A stretch of DNA of 64,000 bases from Diphasiastrum complanatum (Eukaryota > Streptophyta > Lycopodiopsida > Lycopodiales > Lycopodiaceae), in assembly GCA_029204225.1 (NCBI GenBank), contig CM055092.1, positions 12,712,476 through 12,776,475 on the forward strand. The letters are read 5' to 3'. The position numbers and the translations under genes are program-made. A model generated the notes under the pieces. That model worked only from the letters and a program-made list of their open reading frames with translations. It did no database searches and had not been told where the DNA came from. Within the stretch, counting starts at the first letter, position 1. Each line of letters starts with the position of its first letter. Positions 46,809 through 60,352 of this stretch are shown one piece after another.

Positions 46809-49800
46809 CCAAGAACCAAGTTGTGGAGGGTACCCATGTCCCTGTTTCACATGATGGCAGATTCACGACTGCATGTCCAGAACCTCTATGATTGGGCACA
46901 GTTTGTTTCAAATTGTCTTCATGAGTGCATTAAGAACAAGCAGTCGATAACAATACTCGGATATCTCTTGACAGATATCACCCTCCACTAAGTCCAGAAT
47001 GGGCCAAAGCTTCAACAACACTTGTAGCTTGCGGACAAGGCATGGAAAATTCCCATCAAGTCAACAAAGTTCAAGCGTACATGATCAAGGGCCACTTCAC
47101 CATCGGGATCCCAGCCAAAATGAGTAAACACCAGTATTCTCCCTCTAGTACAGAAGCAAAGAAGCCCACAACCGGACCCACAAGCAGCTGCAACCTCCGG
47201 AGCTCAAGAGGCCGATACCTCCAAGGCCCAGTTGCCAGACACAAGGCAACAAAGGATGCAAAACAAGCTTCAAGCTGGAAGCGCATCACCAGTGGGATCA
47301 GTTTCAGATGGTTCCACCTCAGATGATGGAAGCTCATCCACGGCCTCACAACCACACTCATCACCCTCACATGTCATCGACGGGGGTGATGGAGCAACTA
47401 CCTCTACACCAGCACCTGACACAACAGTATCTCAAGTCACAGGTCAGCCAGATCAAGTCACCCACCCACACTGATTACTACGCCAACGCCACCAACATCA
47501 CCACCGGCACAAGTTTTTTTTTTTGGGGGGGGAGGAGTGGGGATATCCAATCCCCAGCTCACGGAAGCGGCTCAGCAACCGCAAGAACAACAACCACAGG
47601 CCCAGCAAGTCCACACATTGGACACATCGCAGTATTTTGATGTTGTGGATCTGATGAAAATAAGCGACGACGAGCCAGAAAAGGAGAAGCAGCCAGGAGA
47701 AAGTCTGACCCATCCACTAACCACCACCACCACCACAACAGCTACTAACATCATCCCTCCACTACCTTCACCTCCACCTCCATCTTCAGCTCTAACACCA
47801 CATTTATTTTTTGGTTTAGCCTCACCATCCCACACTCCAGATCAGTACCCAACCCTCACTAACCCTGAGCAGTCACCAAAGCAGCCAAACGCTCAATGAT
47901 CGGCCTATCCTAAATGAGCTACCATATGCATTGGTTGGTTAGCCAATATCAAATGCTCGAGAGCAAGGTCCAACATCAAGACCAGTAAATTACACATCAT
48001 CAAAGACTGGCCAAAGAAAAATAAAGAGAGACAGTGGAAATCAAATCCGTGATGGCCAGGCAGAAGACCACTCTGGAAGAGGTCCAGCAGCAACTGAAGC
48101 ACCAAATGGTCCAAATCGACCAAGTATGAGATGGATCATTAGGTGCAATGATAGTCGACACTCCTCTAGTCAAGCCCAAGGATATTCAATTCCAGGCCCC
48201 ACAGGCCTCAGCCATCCGGATGGAAAAATATGTAAGGCTAATCCAAGAACGAGAGGCCAAAAAGAAAAATTTTGAAAACATTGTGGCCAGGCAAGAGAAG
48301 ATCATCTTGGAGTCCCAAAAGCAGCTAGAAGATACCACGAAGACCCTACAGAAAGTCTTGGACAAGGTGAATCAATTATGGGACACGGCGTGCAAGGCCC
48401 AAGTAGGCGCTCAATCAACGAGGCCACGGGACGATGATGGGAATGATGGAGCAGGAAATCAGGACAGGCAAACCCAATCTTCAAACGGTAGCTTGGGATC
48501 GGTGGCCAAAGAGCCGGTGCTTCTTCTAGGACATTTTTCCGACCCCCTCCCACATTTAACCCCTCCTACTCTGCATTTAATTTTTTCGAAACATTTATTC
48601 CGACTTACCCGATTCTTTCATCTTCCCTCTCTCTATCACCTCCTAGCAAAATAATGGGCCCATCAAAAGGTCCAGCTGACACATACAAGGCCCAACGAGA
48701 CGAGTTTCTCCAACAACTCCACTCCCCCAATGCGGCGTATAACTTGTTGATCCCACCTCCTCCTAAATCTATCACCCCCGCACCTCTCTCTCCAGATCAT
48801 TCCATCCCAAACCTTCCAGAAACTAACACCGACATGGGGGGTGATGATGACTTCTTGGCAGATCAACCAGAGACAAGAAGGTTCTTGCCCAGACAAGATA
48901 CGGACACAGCTGAGCCATCGACAAGCAAGAAAGCCAAAGAAAAAGACACGGGCACCAAGGCCCTAGATGATTATCTAGTGAGGCCATTCCAACCGCGTAG
49001 GACAACTTCCCCTACCATGCCCTGAGGCAAATTGGTTGACACAAGAGAGTCAAAAAAGTTTGAGAGGAAATACCCTCTCAACATGAGGGGAGGCAAAGAG
49101 GACGTAGATCAAAGCCAATACTCCACCAGGGCTGAGATCATCGCAGCGCTACAACCGCAACCGGAGTGGCAAAATAAAGTCTTGAAGGATAGCAGGTGAC
49201 TCCAAGAGTATCTGAAGGCACTGGCATGGAAGCGAGTGGATCTCTTCTACATACACACAAAAATCCATGGCCGATAGAAAAGCCATGAATGGAGTTGGTA
49301 AACTGGCCAGTCATTCCGGGAATTTCAGAGAGAACCTCCCCGGATGATCTAAGGCTGCAGTTACTCGACTTCGGGCACAAGTACAAAACAAGTGCTGATC
49401 TTTGCGTGCAAAAAAGTGCTGAATATTGCAAATCTATGGCCTTTCTGATGCAGCAAGATTTTTTTTGGGATCGAGGCTTGGATCCCATTAAGATCAACCC
49501 GAATGTAGCCCTCTAGTCAAAAGAAGACCATGAAATGATGGCCAGGCTATACTACAGAACGGCCTTTATGTCATCGCGTTATGTGACCATGGTGGAGGAC
49601 TGGGAAAGAATGGGCTTTGTGGAGAAGATAAGAGAATACCTAGGGCCTCTCGATTTCGGAAGTAAGCTTTGCTTCCAAGTTTTTGAAGCCTTGGGGTGAA
49701 AGATGAGCGAGAGAAAGCAAATGGCACGACGACGAGGCGAGCAGGACTCGCAAGAAGTTCTCAGGAAGGCTGGAATGTAGCAGCCAATCGAGAGACTTCC

Positions 49801-49900
49801 AATTTTGAAAATAAAAAAATAAAAAAAGAATAAGTTTTGTGGATGAGAAGCACCTGGTTTTATGGAAGCAAATGAAAATCCACGCTTTTCCAAGTGCCAA
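46809..49900 (+). pseudogene. Decayed remainder of the 3' ORF region
   Basis: Successive frames carry Ser/Thr/Pro/Gln-rich segments (47232-47474, 47537-47899), a coiled-coil-like part (48148-48654, KKNFENIVARQEKIILESQK) and a final part starting at ATG 48654 (MGPSKGPADTYKAQRDEFLQ) open to 49025. Many stops and frameshifts follow. A T12-G9 homopolymer junction at 47514-47533 marks one frameshift. I recognise no domain. Confidence 0.5.
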
Positions 49901-50157
49901 GCGAAAAGACATCACCGCTGTTGTAGTGAGTCCTGCAATAGATTAGGGGTGGATAATGTTAGCAGATTCTAGAGAATCCCCAGATGCCGAGCCAAGATGA
50001 AGACACAGAATACCTCTCACCCATGACCAAGGAGGTCTCAGAAGGAGGAGAGCAGAAGAAACTGAGAGCCGAGCATGAGAGCCGAGAAATTACTAGCTAG
50101 GATGACAGTGAAATATCTATGTAAGCCTACATGGTGTATCCCAAAGAAGGAACGACC

Positions 50158-51040
50158 ATGTAGGAGCTAGTCATATTTCCTAGGCTTTGTAAATAAATGT
50201 AGACCCCCCTTAAATTAGTTAGAGTGAGCCACCTTTTGATGGTGACCTTTAGTGGAAGGGCAAATTCTACATGTAATTTCTAATTTGGTGGAATTGCCAC
50301 TTGGGCTCCACATGGGCAGCCTTCTTGCTTATTTAAGAGCTCCCCTCTCTTTTGAGGGAGCTTTGAATGTATTGTCAAGTTCTCTTGAGAAAATAAAGAA
50401 GATCCTCCACGAGTTCTTGATAATTGCTAAGCTCCTTGTTCATGGAAATATTCTTGAGTGAAGTTTCTATGAGCATGTTTGATTTCCTTGCATTGTGGAT
50501 TAACTAATTTCTTGTTTCCTTGTTTCTTGCTTAGCTGTGGATTAGGATTCATTTCTTGTTTGTGGAATAAGGTAGGAATCAGCACTCAAGTAAACTAAAT
50601 AGGCTGGAATAGTGGTGCAGATCTTGCATACTTTCTTACATTCTAGTTCTTGATTGTTCTTGAGCAATCTAGGCATCAAGAAATGAGTGTTTCTTGATTT
50701 TTAGACTGTTAAAATGTTGTTAGGAATCTAGTTACTTATTTCTTGTTCCTTGTTTCAGTAGTTAATTTTGTTCTTGATCGCTTTCCGATTTAGTAGATAG
50801 TGGTAGGATTGCTCACTGTTTCAGAATGTTGATCTTTTTGAGCTATGTCTGGTTACATGGCTGGTTAACGTATGTAGCTGAGTATCAGATCCGTGACTCC
50901 CACTGACAGACTGGAAAATACACGCTGCAATCTGTGTAACACTTCTGTTTAGTAACTGTTTTAATAAGAAGAAGACTCGTAAGAACCGTAACTACAGAAG
51001 AAAGAATAAAGAAGTAAAGAAACACAAAGAACCGTGTTCA
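50158..51040 (+). repeat. 3' LTR of the large gypsy element
   Basis: From 50360 to 51040 it matches the 5' LTR at 39812-40490. The left end is uncertain; TGTAGGAGCTAG at about 50158 is one candidate. Ends AACCGTGTTCA. Confidence 0.7.
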
Positions 51041-51540
51041 AGAAAGGATCGTGATTGGTAGATTACCCTGGATGAATATACAAGATAGTGGAATTTTGGT
51101 AATGACTGGCCATCTTACCAAATTGACTATGTTAATTTGGGTAAAGACCACGTAATTATTTGAGTATCTGTTTTGGTTTTACTAATTACCAAAGTGGCAT
51201 TATGAACATTTGTGATTCAAAGTTCACTGGTCACTTTTGGTTGGTCGTATTTGTTAAACTAGAGATGATTATGAACTTAAAATTCTTCTAATCATTGGTA
51301 ATTGCTTTTTTTTATTGAGTTTAGGACAAGAATTCGATGAATTATGATTGACGAATCATAGTTTAGATTCTAGTTATACTTGATCGGTTAAAAGAAGGAT
51401 TACCTACAAGATCAGAAGATCAGTTAAATATCTATTCATATTTTCTCCTCGGAGAGTAATCACCTTGATGGAGATTGGGTTATAGTAACTATTTGGCTAC
51501 CGGTTATAGCCTGTGTGTGCTTACATATAGTTTTAAACCT
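51041..51540. other. No recognisable gene
   Basis: AT-rich flank between the large element and the next gypsy remnant; nothing recognised. Confidence 0.5.
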
Positions 51541-52126
51541 ATATCACCCTTTGCGGTAGAGACTTGGGCGTTCTAGTTTCAGAAAGTAGTGGATTTCCTA
51601 CATGATATGCAGGAAATGCTACGAATTGCACGTGAGAATGTCTAGTGTACCCAGGATGGGGACCGACATTATGCAAGTCTGAAAAGATCACCGAGAGACT
51701 TCCAAGTGGGGGATTGGGAATTTTTAAGAATTTTGATGGACTCAAGTGTAATGCGTACCAGCAAGCATTACAAGTTGTCCCCTAGACATACAAGACCATT
51801 TAAGATCTTGTAAAAGATCGGATCCTTAGCTTACCAATTGGAACTCCCGAAAGGATCGCAAGTGCATCCCGTATTTCACGTAAACTGTCTTTGAAAGAGT
51901 CTATGTGAAGGAGAGCATCTTGGATCTGGAGATCAGTTGGACCTGTTGGATGAATCATCGGATGTATCTCGTCTTGAAACCGAAAAGATCTTGGATAGTT
52001 ACCAAGCATCTGGTTCAATAGAAGGGATGTACAGACGATGATGATTCCTGTGAATAGGAAGGAAGCTTACGAAGGAACTTTCCCAGTTTTAAGTTCTGAG
52101 GACAGAACTTGAATAAGGGGGAAGAA
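51541..52126 (+). pseudogene. Chromovirus-type gypsy integrase C-terminus
   Basis: Frames read DFLHDMQEMLRIARENV, KHYKLSPRHTRPFKIL and AYQLELPKGSQVHPVFHVNC, the linker and end of a chromovirus-type integrase, with stops. Followed by the purine-rich AATAAGGGGGAAGAA before the LTR. Confidence 0.8.
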
Positions 52127-52610
52127 TGTCATGCCCATGACTGGCCTTGGGTAGCATGTCCCTGCTAGGGATCGGTAGACCAACAACTTGTAAGTTAATT
52201 GTGACTATAAGGGTTTGGGGCCCTTATGTGTACATGGTCATAACTAGTGGTTGTAGGCCTAAACACTTGATGGTGGATTGGTATGGGTCTATCAATCATG
52301 TCATTGGAAAACTGGATGACGTGGCCCAGATAGGCTATAGAGGTGTCCAGTGAGGTGTCACAGTGCACTACTAGTGGTGCATGGGCCTTGGAGGGTATAA
52401 GTATACCTGCTGGGCTCTCACTAGTGGATGCTTGATAGCATGACTGGTGGCAGGATGCTGCTGATGTGATGTCTCATTCCTCTCTGAGCGATTGATCCAT
52501 AGCTTGGGGGCTAGATCCGTTCGATCTAGGTTTGGTTGGGTTGGTTTGTCCACCATCAGGTTCTCTTGTGTTGCTTGTGATTGGCATGCTTAGAATAGGA
52601 TCCTTGGATT
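52127..52610 (+). repeat. 3' LTR of the chromovirus remnant
   Basis: Starts TGTCATGCCCATGAC right after the polypurine tract. The right end is not defined and merges with copia sequence near 52610. Confidence 0.6.
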
Positions 52611-52625
52611 GAGGACTTTATACCT

Positions 52626-53815
52626 TTAGTAGGACATTTGTTCTAAACATAAACTATAGTTGAAATTGCTTCCACCCCGAAGGACTTCGGAAGTGTTGCA
52701 TGTGATAACATGCACTTTGTCGTTCTGTTCTTTAGGCTCAGCAAGACCATTCAACTGAGGCAAATAGGAGATAATGTATTGTTGCTCAAGGTCATTTTTA
52801 AGGCAGTACTCCTTGAATTTGGGAGAGATATATTCTCCCCTATTGTTAGACCTCAATGCTTTAATTCTTTTACCAGTTTGATTTTCTGCATGCCCTTCGA
52901 ATTGTCGAAACTTGTTGAAAGATTCTGATTTCTGCTTAATAAAATAAATAGTTGTTCTTCTTGGAAATTCGTCAAAAAAGGTAATAAAATACTTTGCATC
53001 CAGCAATGACGGAGTTTGCATTGGACCACATATATTTGAATGAACAACGTTTAACAAATCATTTGTTGCATGCCTATGACTCGATTTACAAGGAATCCTA
53101 GTCTGCTTTCCAATGATGCAGCTATGACAGGCAGGGAGGTTGACTTTGTCAGATGGATAGTCGAGATCAAGTGCTAGGAATCATTTAGACATGTATGAAA
53201 CAAATGTATAATTCAAGTGTCCTAATCGACGATGCCATAGAAATGCTTTATTGACAAGAATAGAGTTTTTCAAGACTTGACTAGTATCAGAATAACAATG
53301 TGCCAATCTATATAAATTTTTGTGCCTCTTGCCGAGTGCAAGGATCTTCCTTTTCTAATCAATAATTCGGCATTGATTAGAATCGAATTCTACCTTATGA
53401 CCTAAATCAGTTATTCTACTTACTGATAGCATATTTGTAGAAAGTTTAGGAACATACGAAACATTTGATAGTAGCTTGAATTGATCATGCTGGAATTTCA
53501 ATGTCACAGTACCTTCACCTTCGATAGTGTGAGTGCTATCATTCGCCAAGATGAACGTATCTTATTGTACTATAAGGCGTATAGGAGTGAAAATTTTCAT
53601 GATGATTGGTCATTGTTGAGTAGCTCCAGAATCCAGAAACCAAGAATTATCCGAATAGTGCTTTAAATGCTCCTTCGTCCATGTCAATGTCGGGAGGTGA
53701 TGTGACTACATTCACATGTTGATCTGGTTGCTTACTGATTCTTAGCTTTGAGAACCCTGCAATCCTGGATCTCATGATTAGTGTGCTTGCAATACTTACA
53801 AAACATCTTCTTTTT
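52626..53815 (-). pseudogene. Copia family D fragment: protease and integrase
   Basis: Minus-strand order: gag zinc-knuckle end (53700-53815), protease-side sequence 53549-53355 (STHTIEGEGTVTLKFQ, YVPKLSTNMLSVSRITDLGH), and the integrase core 53057-52700 (VVHSNICGPMQTPSL, FFDEFPRRTTIYF, ALRSNNRGEYISPKFKEYC). It matches the longer copy at 60.7-62 kb. The end carries the 77-bp segment with KVHVITCNTSEVL. Confidence 0.85.
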
Positions 53816-54230
53816 CAACTGTGGATTTGATAATTGTTCTTGACTTTAAGTCGGTTTCTTATTTGATGCGAACTGCTTAGAACTTTTTTGCTATTATCAT
53901 TTTGAGCCTTTGTTGACATATAGAGCTTGAGATGATGAAGTCGACAAAGTGTCTTGACTTCTTTCTTTTTCCAATGCTCAGCCACACACTCCCTTAAAGA
54001 AACATGTTGAAGCTCCACCTCCTTTGCCATGACTTGTTCTCTAACAAAATAATAAGCCACTTCAGTATGCTTGCTCCTTGCATAGTTTTGACCATACAAC
54101 TTTGATCCATCTTAGGAATGATCTCCATCCTAAGTATAGACCTCCTTTCTATGGTTTTATAATAGCTTTCATAATTGATATAGAGAATAGTGTCCACATT
54201 GGATGCTTCACTATTTCAAACTATTACTTA
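53816..54230 (-). pseudogene. Mixed copia fragment with RNase H end
   Basis: Part of the frame 54099-53815 reads YARSKHTEVAYYFVREQVMA, an RNase H end of a different copia, joined directly to family D gag-like sequence (KTLCRLHHLKLYMSTKAQND). It is a chimera formed by recombination or nested insertion. Confidence 0.65.
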
Positions 54231-54576
54231 GATCGACCAGAGGAATATCCTTGTAGGAGTCAAAGACAACCATGAAGGGAGCAAAACAGTTAGGCATCTA
54301 AGATAGCCATGCTTCCTTCGAGTGAGATATTCAAAATGAGTAGTGGAACGAGTATCAGTACACGAGAGAGAAATTATTAGAGGGCATTCGACAGTGGAAC
54401 ACACATAAGAAAATAGAGAATCTATAATAAGTTGTTGTGAATACAACTATTAGATCACGATTATATGCCTGAGAATGGTTCACAATAGTAACACACTATT
54501 AGGAAGACCTTGGCTATACCAAGCCGATGTAATAACCCATTGGAAGAAGAAGGAAATTACCTTCAGAGACCACTGA

Positions 54577-55560
54577 ATGGCTGCACCAGAAGGGAAGAGT
54601 CATAAAAGGATCACTATATCCTTGAAAAAAGATAAATATAAGCTGAGGAAGGGGATGACTTTAACACATGCATATAGTAATAGAGTTGAGTACGTAGATA
54701 GAGGGGGTTGTGGTGATCCTGAAATTAGTGCAACTATATTCGGTTTTGTTATTCGAAAGATATTAATAAATTCAGGATCAAATATAAACTTGATGACTGA
54801 AAAAATGGCTGAAGAGTTAGGATTAGAAGATCAAATCCAGCCCACTGTTCATCATGAAATACATTTAGCTGACGTATCTCGTTGCATACCAGTGGGTGAG
54901 TTGAGAAACATTACTGTAAATATAGAGACAAAGACTTTCATGATGAATTTCTTTGTCATTAACCCACCGAATACGCCACCGTATTCGATATTGTTTGGTA
55001 GGCCATGGTTATACTAGGTTGATGCTATCATTAACTGGTCTACCAAGCAAATATTTTTTTCAAGGATTCTAACGACTAGCCCAATAGGAGGTCATCTTAT
55101 AAGATGGGGTGAGGAAGTACGGGAGCCTATAGATTCCCAAGTAGATTTTATAGAGTGTAATGAGATAGAAGAGGAGGATGATAGAGAACCTCTGATGTCC
55201 GACTCAATGGACTATGAAGAAATAGAAATTAGCTGCTAAGATAAACAGCAATCCGACCAAGAATGGGAGGAGTATGTATTACTTCTCCAGAAGTACCAAA
55301 ATGTGTTTGCTTGGTCAATGGATGATTTAACTGGTATACCGATTAAATGGGAAGAACATAGAATAGGTTTAATTCAGGGAGTTATACCAGTTAGACAAAG
55401 ACTGTCTAGATTAAACCCGAAGTATTCATTGTTAGTAAAGGATGAATTAGATAGATGTCTTAGAGCAAGAATTATTTATCCTGTTTTGAGTAGTGAATGG
55501 ATACCACCCATAGTAATAGTACCAAAGAAAAAGACAGGAAAGATTAGAGTATGCTAGGAT
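54577..55560 (+). pseudogene. Gypsy protease and start of reverse transcriptase
   Basis: 54577-55017 holds a retroviral-type protease region with ILINSGSNINLMTE where DSG is expected, and SILFGRPWLY. After stops, 55303-55557 begins reverse transcriptase (WEEHRIGLIQGVIPVRQRLS, WIPPIVIVPKKKTGKIRV) and stops at the next codon. Confidence 0.85.
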
Positions 55561-57090
55561 TTAGGAAGTTAAATGAGGCTACTTCAAAGGACTACCATCC
55601 ACTGCCATATACACAAATATCATTTCTAGATGATTTTTCAGGATACAATCAAGCTAAAACCACATTCACCACTAACTAGGGGACTTATGCTTATACGTGT
55701 ATGCCCTTTGGTTTGTGCAATGCACCTACAATAATTCAGCACATGATGACTAACATTTTTCAAAAAAAATTGAGGAAGTTTTTAGAAATTTTTATGGATG
55801 ATTTTTGTGTCTATTCGTCCACTAAAGGTCATCTAGAGGCATTAAAAAAGACCTTAAGAAGATGTCAAGAGACATCATTAAAATTATGCCCTTCCCAATG
55901 CTATTTTGGAATGAGGGAAGGTATCTTGTTAGGACATAAAATTTCAAAGGATGGCATACAGCCGACATTGAAAAGGTTGGAATGATCTTAGAGTTCTTAG
56001 AGCCAACTAATATAAGAGAACTTAGGGGATTTTTAGGACATGTAGGATACTATAGAAGAATTATTAAAGATTATGCTATAATAGTAACTCCTCTTACAAG
56101 ATTACTAAAGAAGAGCATAGAATACCATTGGTCAAATGATCACCAAAAAGCTTTTGATAAGCTAAAACAATCATTAGAAGAAGCGATCGGAGTGAGACCA
56201 CCAAACTGGATGAAAAGTTCCATGTCTACATAGACACTTCATCATTTGCCATAGGAGTAGTACCTAGTCAAAAAGATACTCAAAACAAAGATTATTTGAT
56301 CTATTATGCTGGTAGACAGTTAACAGCATCTGAGAAAAACTATATCACTACAGAGCGAAAAGCTTTAGGAATGATTTATTCGATTAAAAAGTTTAAGCAT
56401 TACCTTTTAGGTTATCCTTTCATTTTCCATGTAGATCACTACGCACTTAATCATTTAGTGAACAAGCCCGATCTTTTAGGTAGAATCTCTAGATGGATTT
56501 TATTATTAGATGAATTTGACTGTCAAATAGAATTAAGAAGAGGTAAGGATCACCAGAATGCTGACTACATTTCATGTCTTCACACTAAAGATCAACTTGA
56601 ACCAATTTCAGACGAGTTTCCGGATGAGCACATAATGTGCATCCAAGCAGAGTCGTCTATATATTCAGATATTATTAATTTTCTACAAGATCAAGTATAT
56701 CCTGATCATTTTAATAAACAAAAAAAAAGTTTTTCTTGCTAAAGTAGGACCATATACAATTATAGAAAAAAAATTATATAAGGTAGGAGCAGACGATAAT
56801 CTTCGTCGTTGTTTAGAACCCACCAAAGTCACTAGTGTAATCCGAGCGTTACATGAAGAAAATTCGGGGGTTATTACCGCTGAAAAAATTTTGAATGCCA
56901 GGTATTGGTGGCCTACCATTTATAGAGACGTTAAAAGATTTTATAGGACCTATTAAACCAACCACTCGTTGACCACAAAGACATTACATACTTGTTGTGA
57001 TGGACTATGCTACCAAAATGGTAGAAGCCGAAGCTACTGCCAAAAACGATGCTAAAACAGTAGCAAAGTTTTTGTTCCAAAACATTATGA
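55561..57090 (+). pseudogene. Gypsy reverse transcriptase, RNase H and integrase start
   Basis: 55701-55985 has MPFGLCNAPTIIQHMM and palm EIFMDDFCVYSS. 55982-56233 carries the connection region (FLGHVGYYRRIIKDYA). 56296-56742 holds RNase H (YYAGRQLTASEKNYITTERK, FHVDHYALNHLVNK, WILLLDEFDCQIELRRGKDH). Integrase follows to about 57090 (HEENSGVITAEKI, YWWPTIYRDVKRF, MDYATKMVEAEATAKND). It breaks off where the minus-strand copia LTR begins. The missing end was not found on the far side. Confidence 0.88.
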
Positions 57091-57100
57091 CCAATTTTTT

Positions 57101-57890
57101 ATAGAAAACCAGCAACCAGAAAAAGAGACAGAAATCTTTTAGTAACTAACTTTAATTACGTAGCCAAACAATGAAGAACTGAATTATCAGAAAGCAATAT
57201 GAGATCACAAAGATTCTAACATAATACTGAATGCAATAAAGGATATGATTGATTCAGCAAAATGATGAGCACAAGACAATTGTAGATAGAAATCGCATAC
57301 TCTAAGCTATCTCTGAAAACTTTGTCTGATTTGCACTTCAACTGATAAGTGGTAAGCGCTAATAGCAAAACTTTAAAAGAACTCTAAAGAATTGAGCTAG
57401 AATGCTCAAGAGTGTTCGAGATTGAAAGCTTGAGAGAGCTGCTAAATTCTACTTCAATGTATTGCATGATTGAATTGCTTGAATTAAAATGTAGAAGTAT
57501 GATCAGCTATTTATACTAAGCATATAATGAGCATCTAGTAGGACAGCTGATTAGGTTGTAGATCATAATGGCCAGTGGGCCATAGTGAGCTGGCATCCAT
57601 CCAGTTAGTACTTCCTAGAAATTTACTCGCTATAGGGTTAGGGCAAGGGCAAGTCTTTAGCTTCAAAACGAGTAGAACAATTAACTATCATTCATCGACA
57701 TGACCGAAGTGGCTGAAGTTCATCGAAGTCTTTAAAGTTTGTCGATGATGTCAATATGGCAAATCCATCTGTGAGCGATTTCTCGTGTAGTTTTGCATAC
57801 TTTTGTGTAAAAGCATCCATAGAGCTACAGAGTTTTATAATGTAGTGGATGAAGATTAAAAAACGATTAGTCGATAATGAGGATCCAACA
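57101..57890 (-). repeat. 3' LTR of copia family D (minus)
   Basis: On the minus strand TGTTGGATCCTCATTATCG follows the polypurine tract TAAGGGGGAG (57891-57900). It shares long stretches with the LTR at 28333, including TTAGTATAAATAG. It is shorter than the other copy and appears truncated at 57101. Confidence 0.85.
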
Positions 57891-57900
57891 CTCCCCCTTA

Positions 57901-59440
57901 ATCTGAATCCATGAATGCTTTGACCTTCAAACTTAGTTTTGCACAAATTTCTTGTGTGCATCCAAGCTTAATGCTTTAGTAAAAATATCTATTGTTCTAT
58001 CTTGCATTCGACAGTGCTGCAAGTCAACCTCTTTGCTGAGAGCTTTTCTTCTGACAGTGATAATTAATTCAATGTGCTTATTCCTAGAATGAAATATGGG
58101 GTGGACAAATAAAACAATGGCACTTTGATTATCACAAATTACAATTGTCAGAGCATATTGATTCAGACTAATATCTAAAAGTAAGTTTCTTAACCATACT
58201 GCTTCATTTGTAGTTTGAGAGGCTACGATATACTATGATTCAATGGAAGATAGAGCTATTGAAGTTTGTGTGTGACTGTTCCATGAAATAGGACCATTGT
58301 TGAGGAAGAATGTAAAGCCATAATTGGATTTTATGAAGGTCTACATCTCCTACCCAACTTGCATCTGAATAATCACTGAAAATATTGAGTTTGTCATTGT
58401 TGACTGTTTCATAACAAATGAAAAAGTCCATAGTAGCTCGAAGATATCTCATGACTCTGATAAGAGCCTTCCGAATGTGATATACCAAACTTGGTCATAA
58501 ACTAACTTAATGAACTGACTGCAAAAGCTATGTCTCGTCTGGTACAGATCATTGCGTACATAAGAGATCCTATTATTGAATGATAAGGACACTCACGTAT
58601 CTTTTCTCTCCCTTTGATTGTTCGAGGACACTGGTCTTTCGACATCTTGAGTCTTGGATCCATTGGTGAGAGAGCTAATTTGCAATTCATCAGATTATAT
58701 CTAATTAAGACATTGTGAATGTATCTTTGTGATAGCATTGTCTTAGCTTCTTTTATCAGATCGTTACTATTGCTGAAAAGCAATGTGTCATCCACATACA
58801 AAGTGATGATTATAGACGAATGTTGCACTGACTTGAAGTAGACATTAGAATCTGAAGATCTTGGTGTGTAGTCATGATCAATAAGGAGTATTTATCCTTT
58901 GAAACTATGCTCGAGCAGATTGCTTCAAGCCATAAAGTGTTGTATGGAGTTTACACACATGATTGTTTTTACCTTCGATATTGTAACCTTCAGTTTGCAC
59001 CATGTAAATGTCCTCTTCAATAATCTGTTAAGATACGTTGTTTGTACATCCATCTGATGTATTTTCAAATCTGCTGCAGCAGCAAATGACAATAGAAGTC
59101 TCATAGAAGAATGCTTAACTACTGGACTAAAGGTCTCAGTGTAGTCGACGTTGTGTACTTGAGAGAATCCTCTGGCGACAAGTCAAGCCTTTCTTCGATC
59201 GATACTTCCATTTTTCTTGTACTTGATTTTGAACAACCATTTGCAATCAACTACATTTCTGTTGGCAGGTAATTCGACAATTGTCCATGTTTGGTTCTTG
59301 ATAAGAGACGAATACTCTTTATCCATAGCTTCTTTCCAGAGAGAATTGGGCTAACTGAGTGCCTTTTTGTCAACTCTTGAACGAGGTAAGTTGCAGACTC
59401 GTCGATATACCTATTAGGTGGTCTGTTGTGGTGGCCTAGT
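57901..59440 (-). pseudogene. Copia family D reverse transcriptase and RNase H
   Basis: Minus-strand pieces: start region PPNRYIDESATYLVQEL near 59400, palm motif TLYVDDTLLFSNS in 58828-58502, TRRDIAFAVSSLS, then RNase H (SDYSDASWVGDVDLHK) to 58240, and AASQTTNEAVWLRNLLL-type sequence near 58190. Many stops and frameshifts. Confidence 0.85.
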
Positions 59441-59448
59441 TGTTATAG

Positions 59449-60352
59449 ATTTTCACAAAATCAATGAATTAAATAGTATAAAAGATTTGATCATTCTCCA
59501 AGAGAGAGAATAATCTCTTCTTTTGTATGATAAGTGTATGTAAGAAGGTGAATGGAACGTGATGTGTAATATTCACAATGAATACTACAACGACATATGT
59601 GGTTATCCAAAGACACTTGGGTAAATTGGCATCCAGAAACACCAATGGTGAAATGATTTGGTCAAGGTCTGTGAAAATAGATTCATCAAACAGAATCAAA
59701 TTGGCTAATGATTCCTCTTGATTGAACACAGAGAATTAGTTCTTATCACAGGAATCAAACAGAACAGAGCATCAAACAAGTTCGTTATCTGAACACATAG
59801 CTCATTCAAAATTGAAAGAAGTTCTGCTTATGGTTATGCTTAACAGCTTCGACTAATTCCTTGCACACATTAGTTAGAATTGTCGCTCTCTAGTGACGCC
59901 TGAAAATCCAAGTTATAGTACCTAAAATTCAGTAAGAAATGAAAAGTATGTGTGATGCAGACAGACAAGTATCACAATTAATTATAAATCATTCAGAGTG
60001 TATTTGCTCAATTGATAAGAAGTAATGTTGTAAGAGATGGAAGAGGGAAAGAATGCTCAAGCTTATAGAAACTGGCTCTCTTCTCTCTATTGATACTCGA
60101 ATCTGTGCATGTGTACAATGGCACGAAGTGTCGACCTTATAGGAACGAACGCTAGCCTAAATGATGTTTACCAACCGTTAAGATGTCGATTGAGATCTGC
60201 TAATGCGTCTCTATAGAACATCGCACAAAACGTCGCGAGTTCTAATTTAAAAGTAAACTTACAATATACAAATAGGCCTTTACATGAATTTAGGCACTAG
60301 AGCATATTTACATGTATAAAAATTGAAAATTCTTACAATATAAAACAATAAC
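59449..60352. mobile_element. Probable insertion (solo-LTR-like) in copia family D pol
   Basis: The copia polyprotein is recognisable up to SRVSRYGTS (minus, near 60370) and resumes at PPNRYIDES (near 59430). The roughly 900 bp between are unrelated to copia coding sequence. They begin TGTTATAG and end near AAAACA on the plus strand. No clear target duplication was seen. Confidence 0.45.

Noticed and set aside
47071-49893. Several minus-strand frames opposite the 3' ORF region
   Set aside because: Shadows of the plus-strand Pro/Ser-rich coding sequence.
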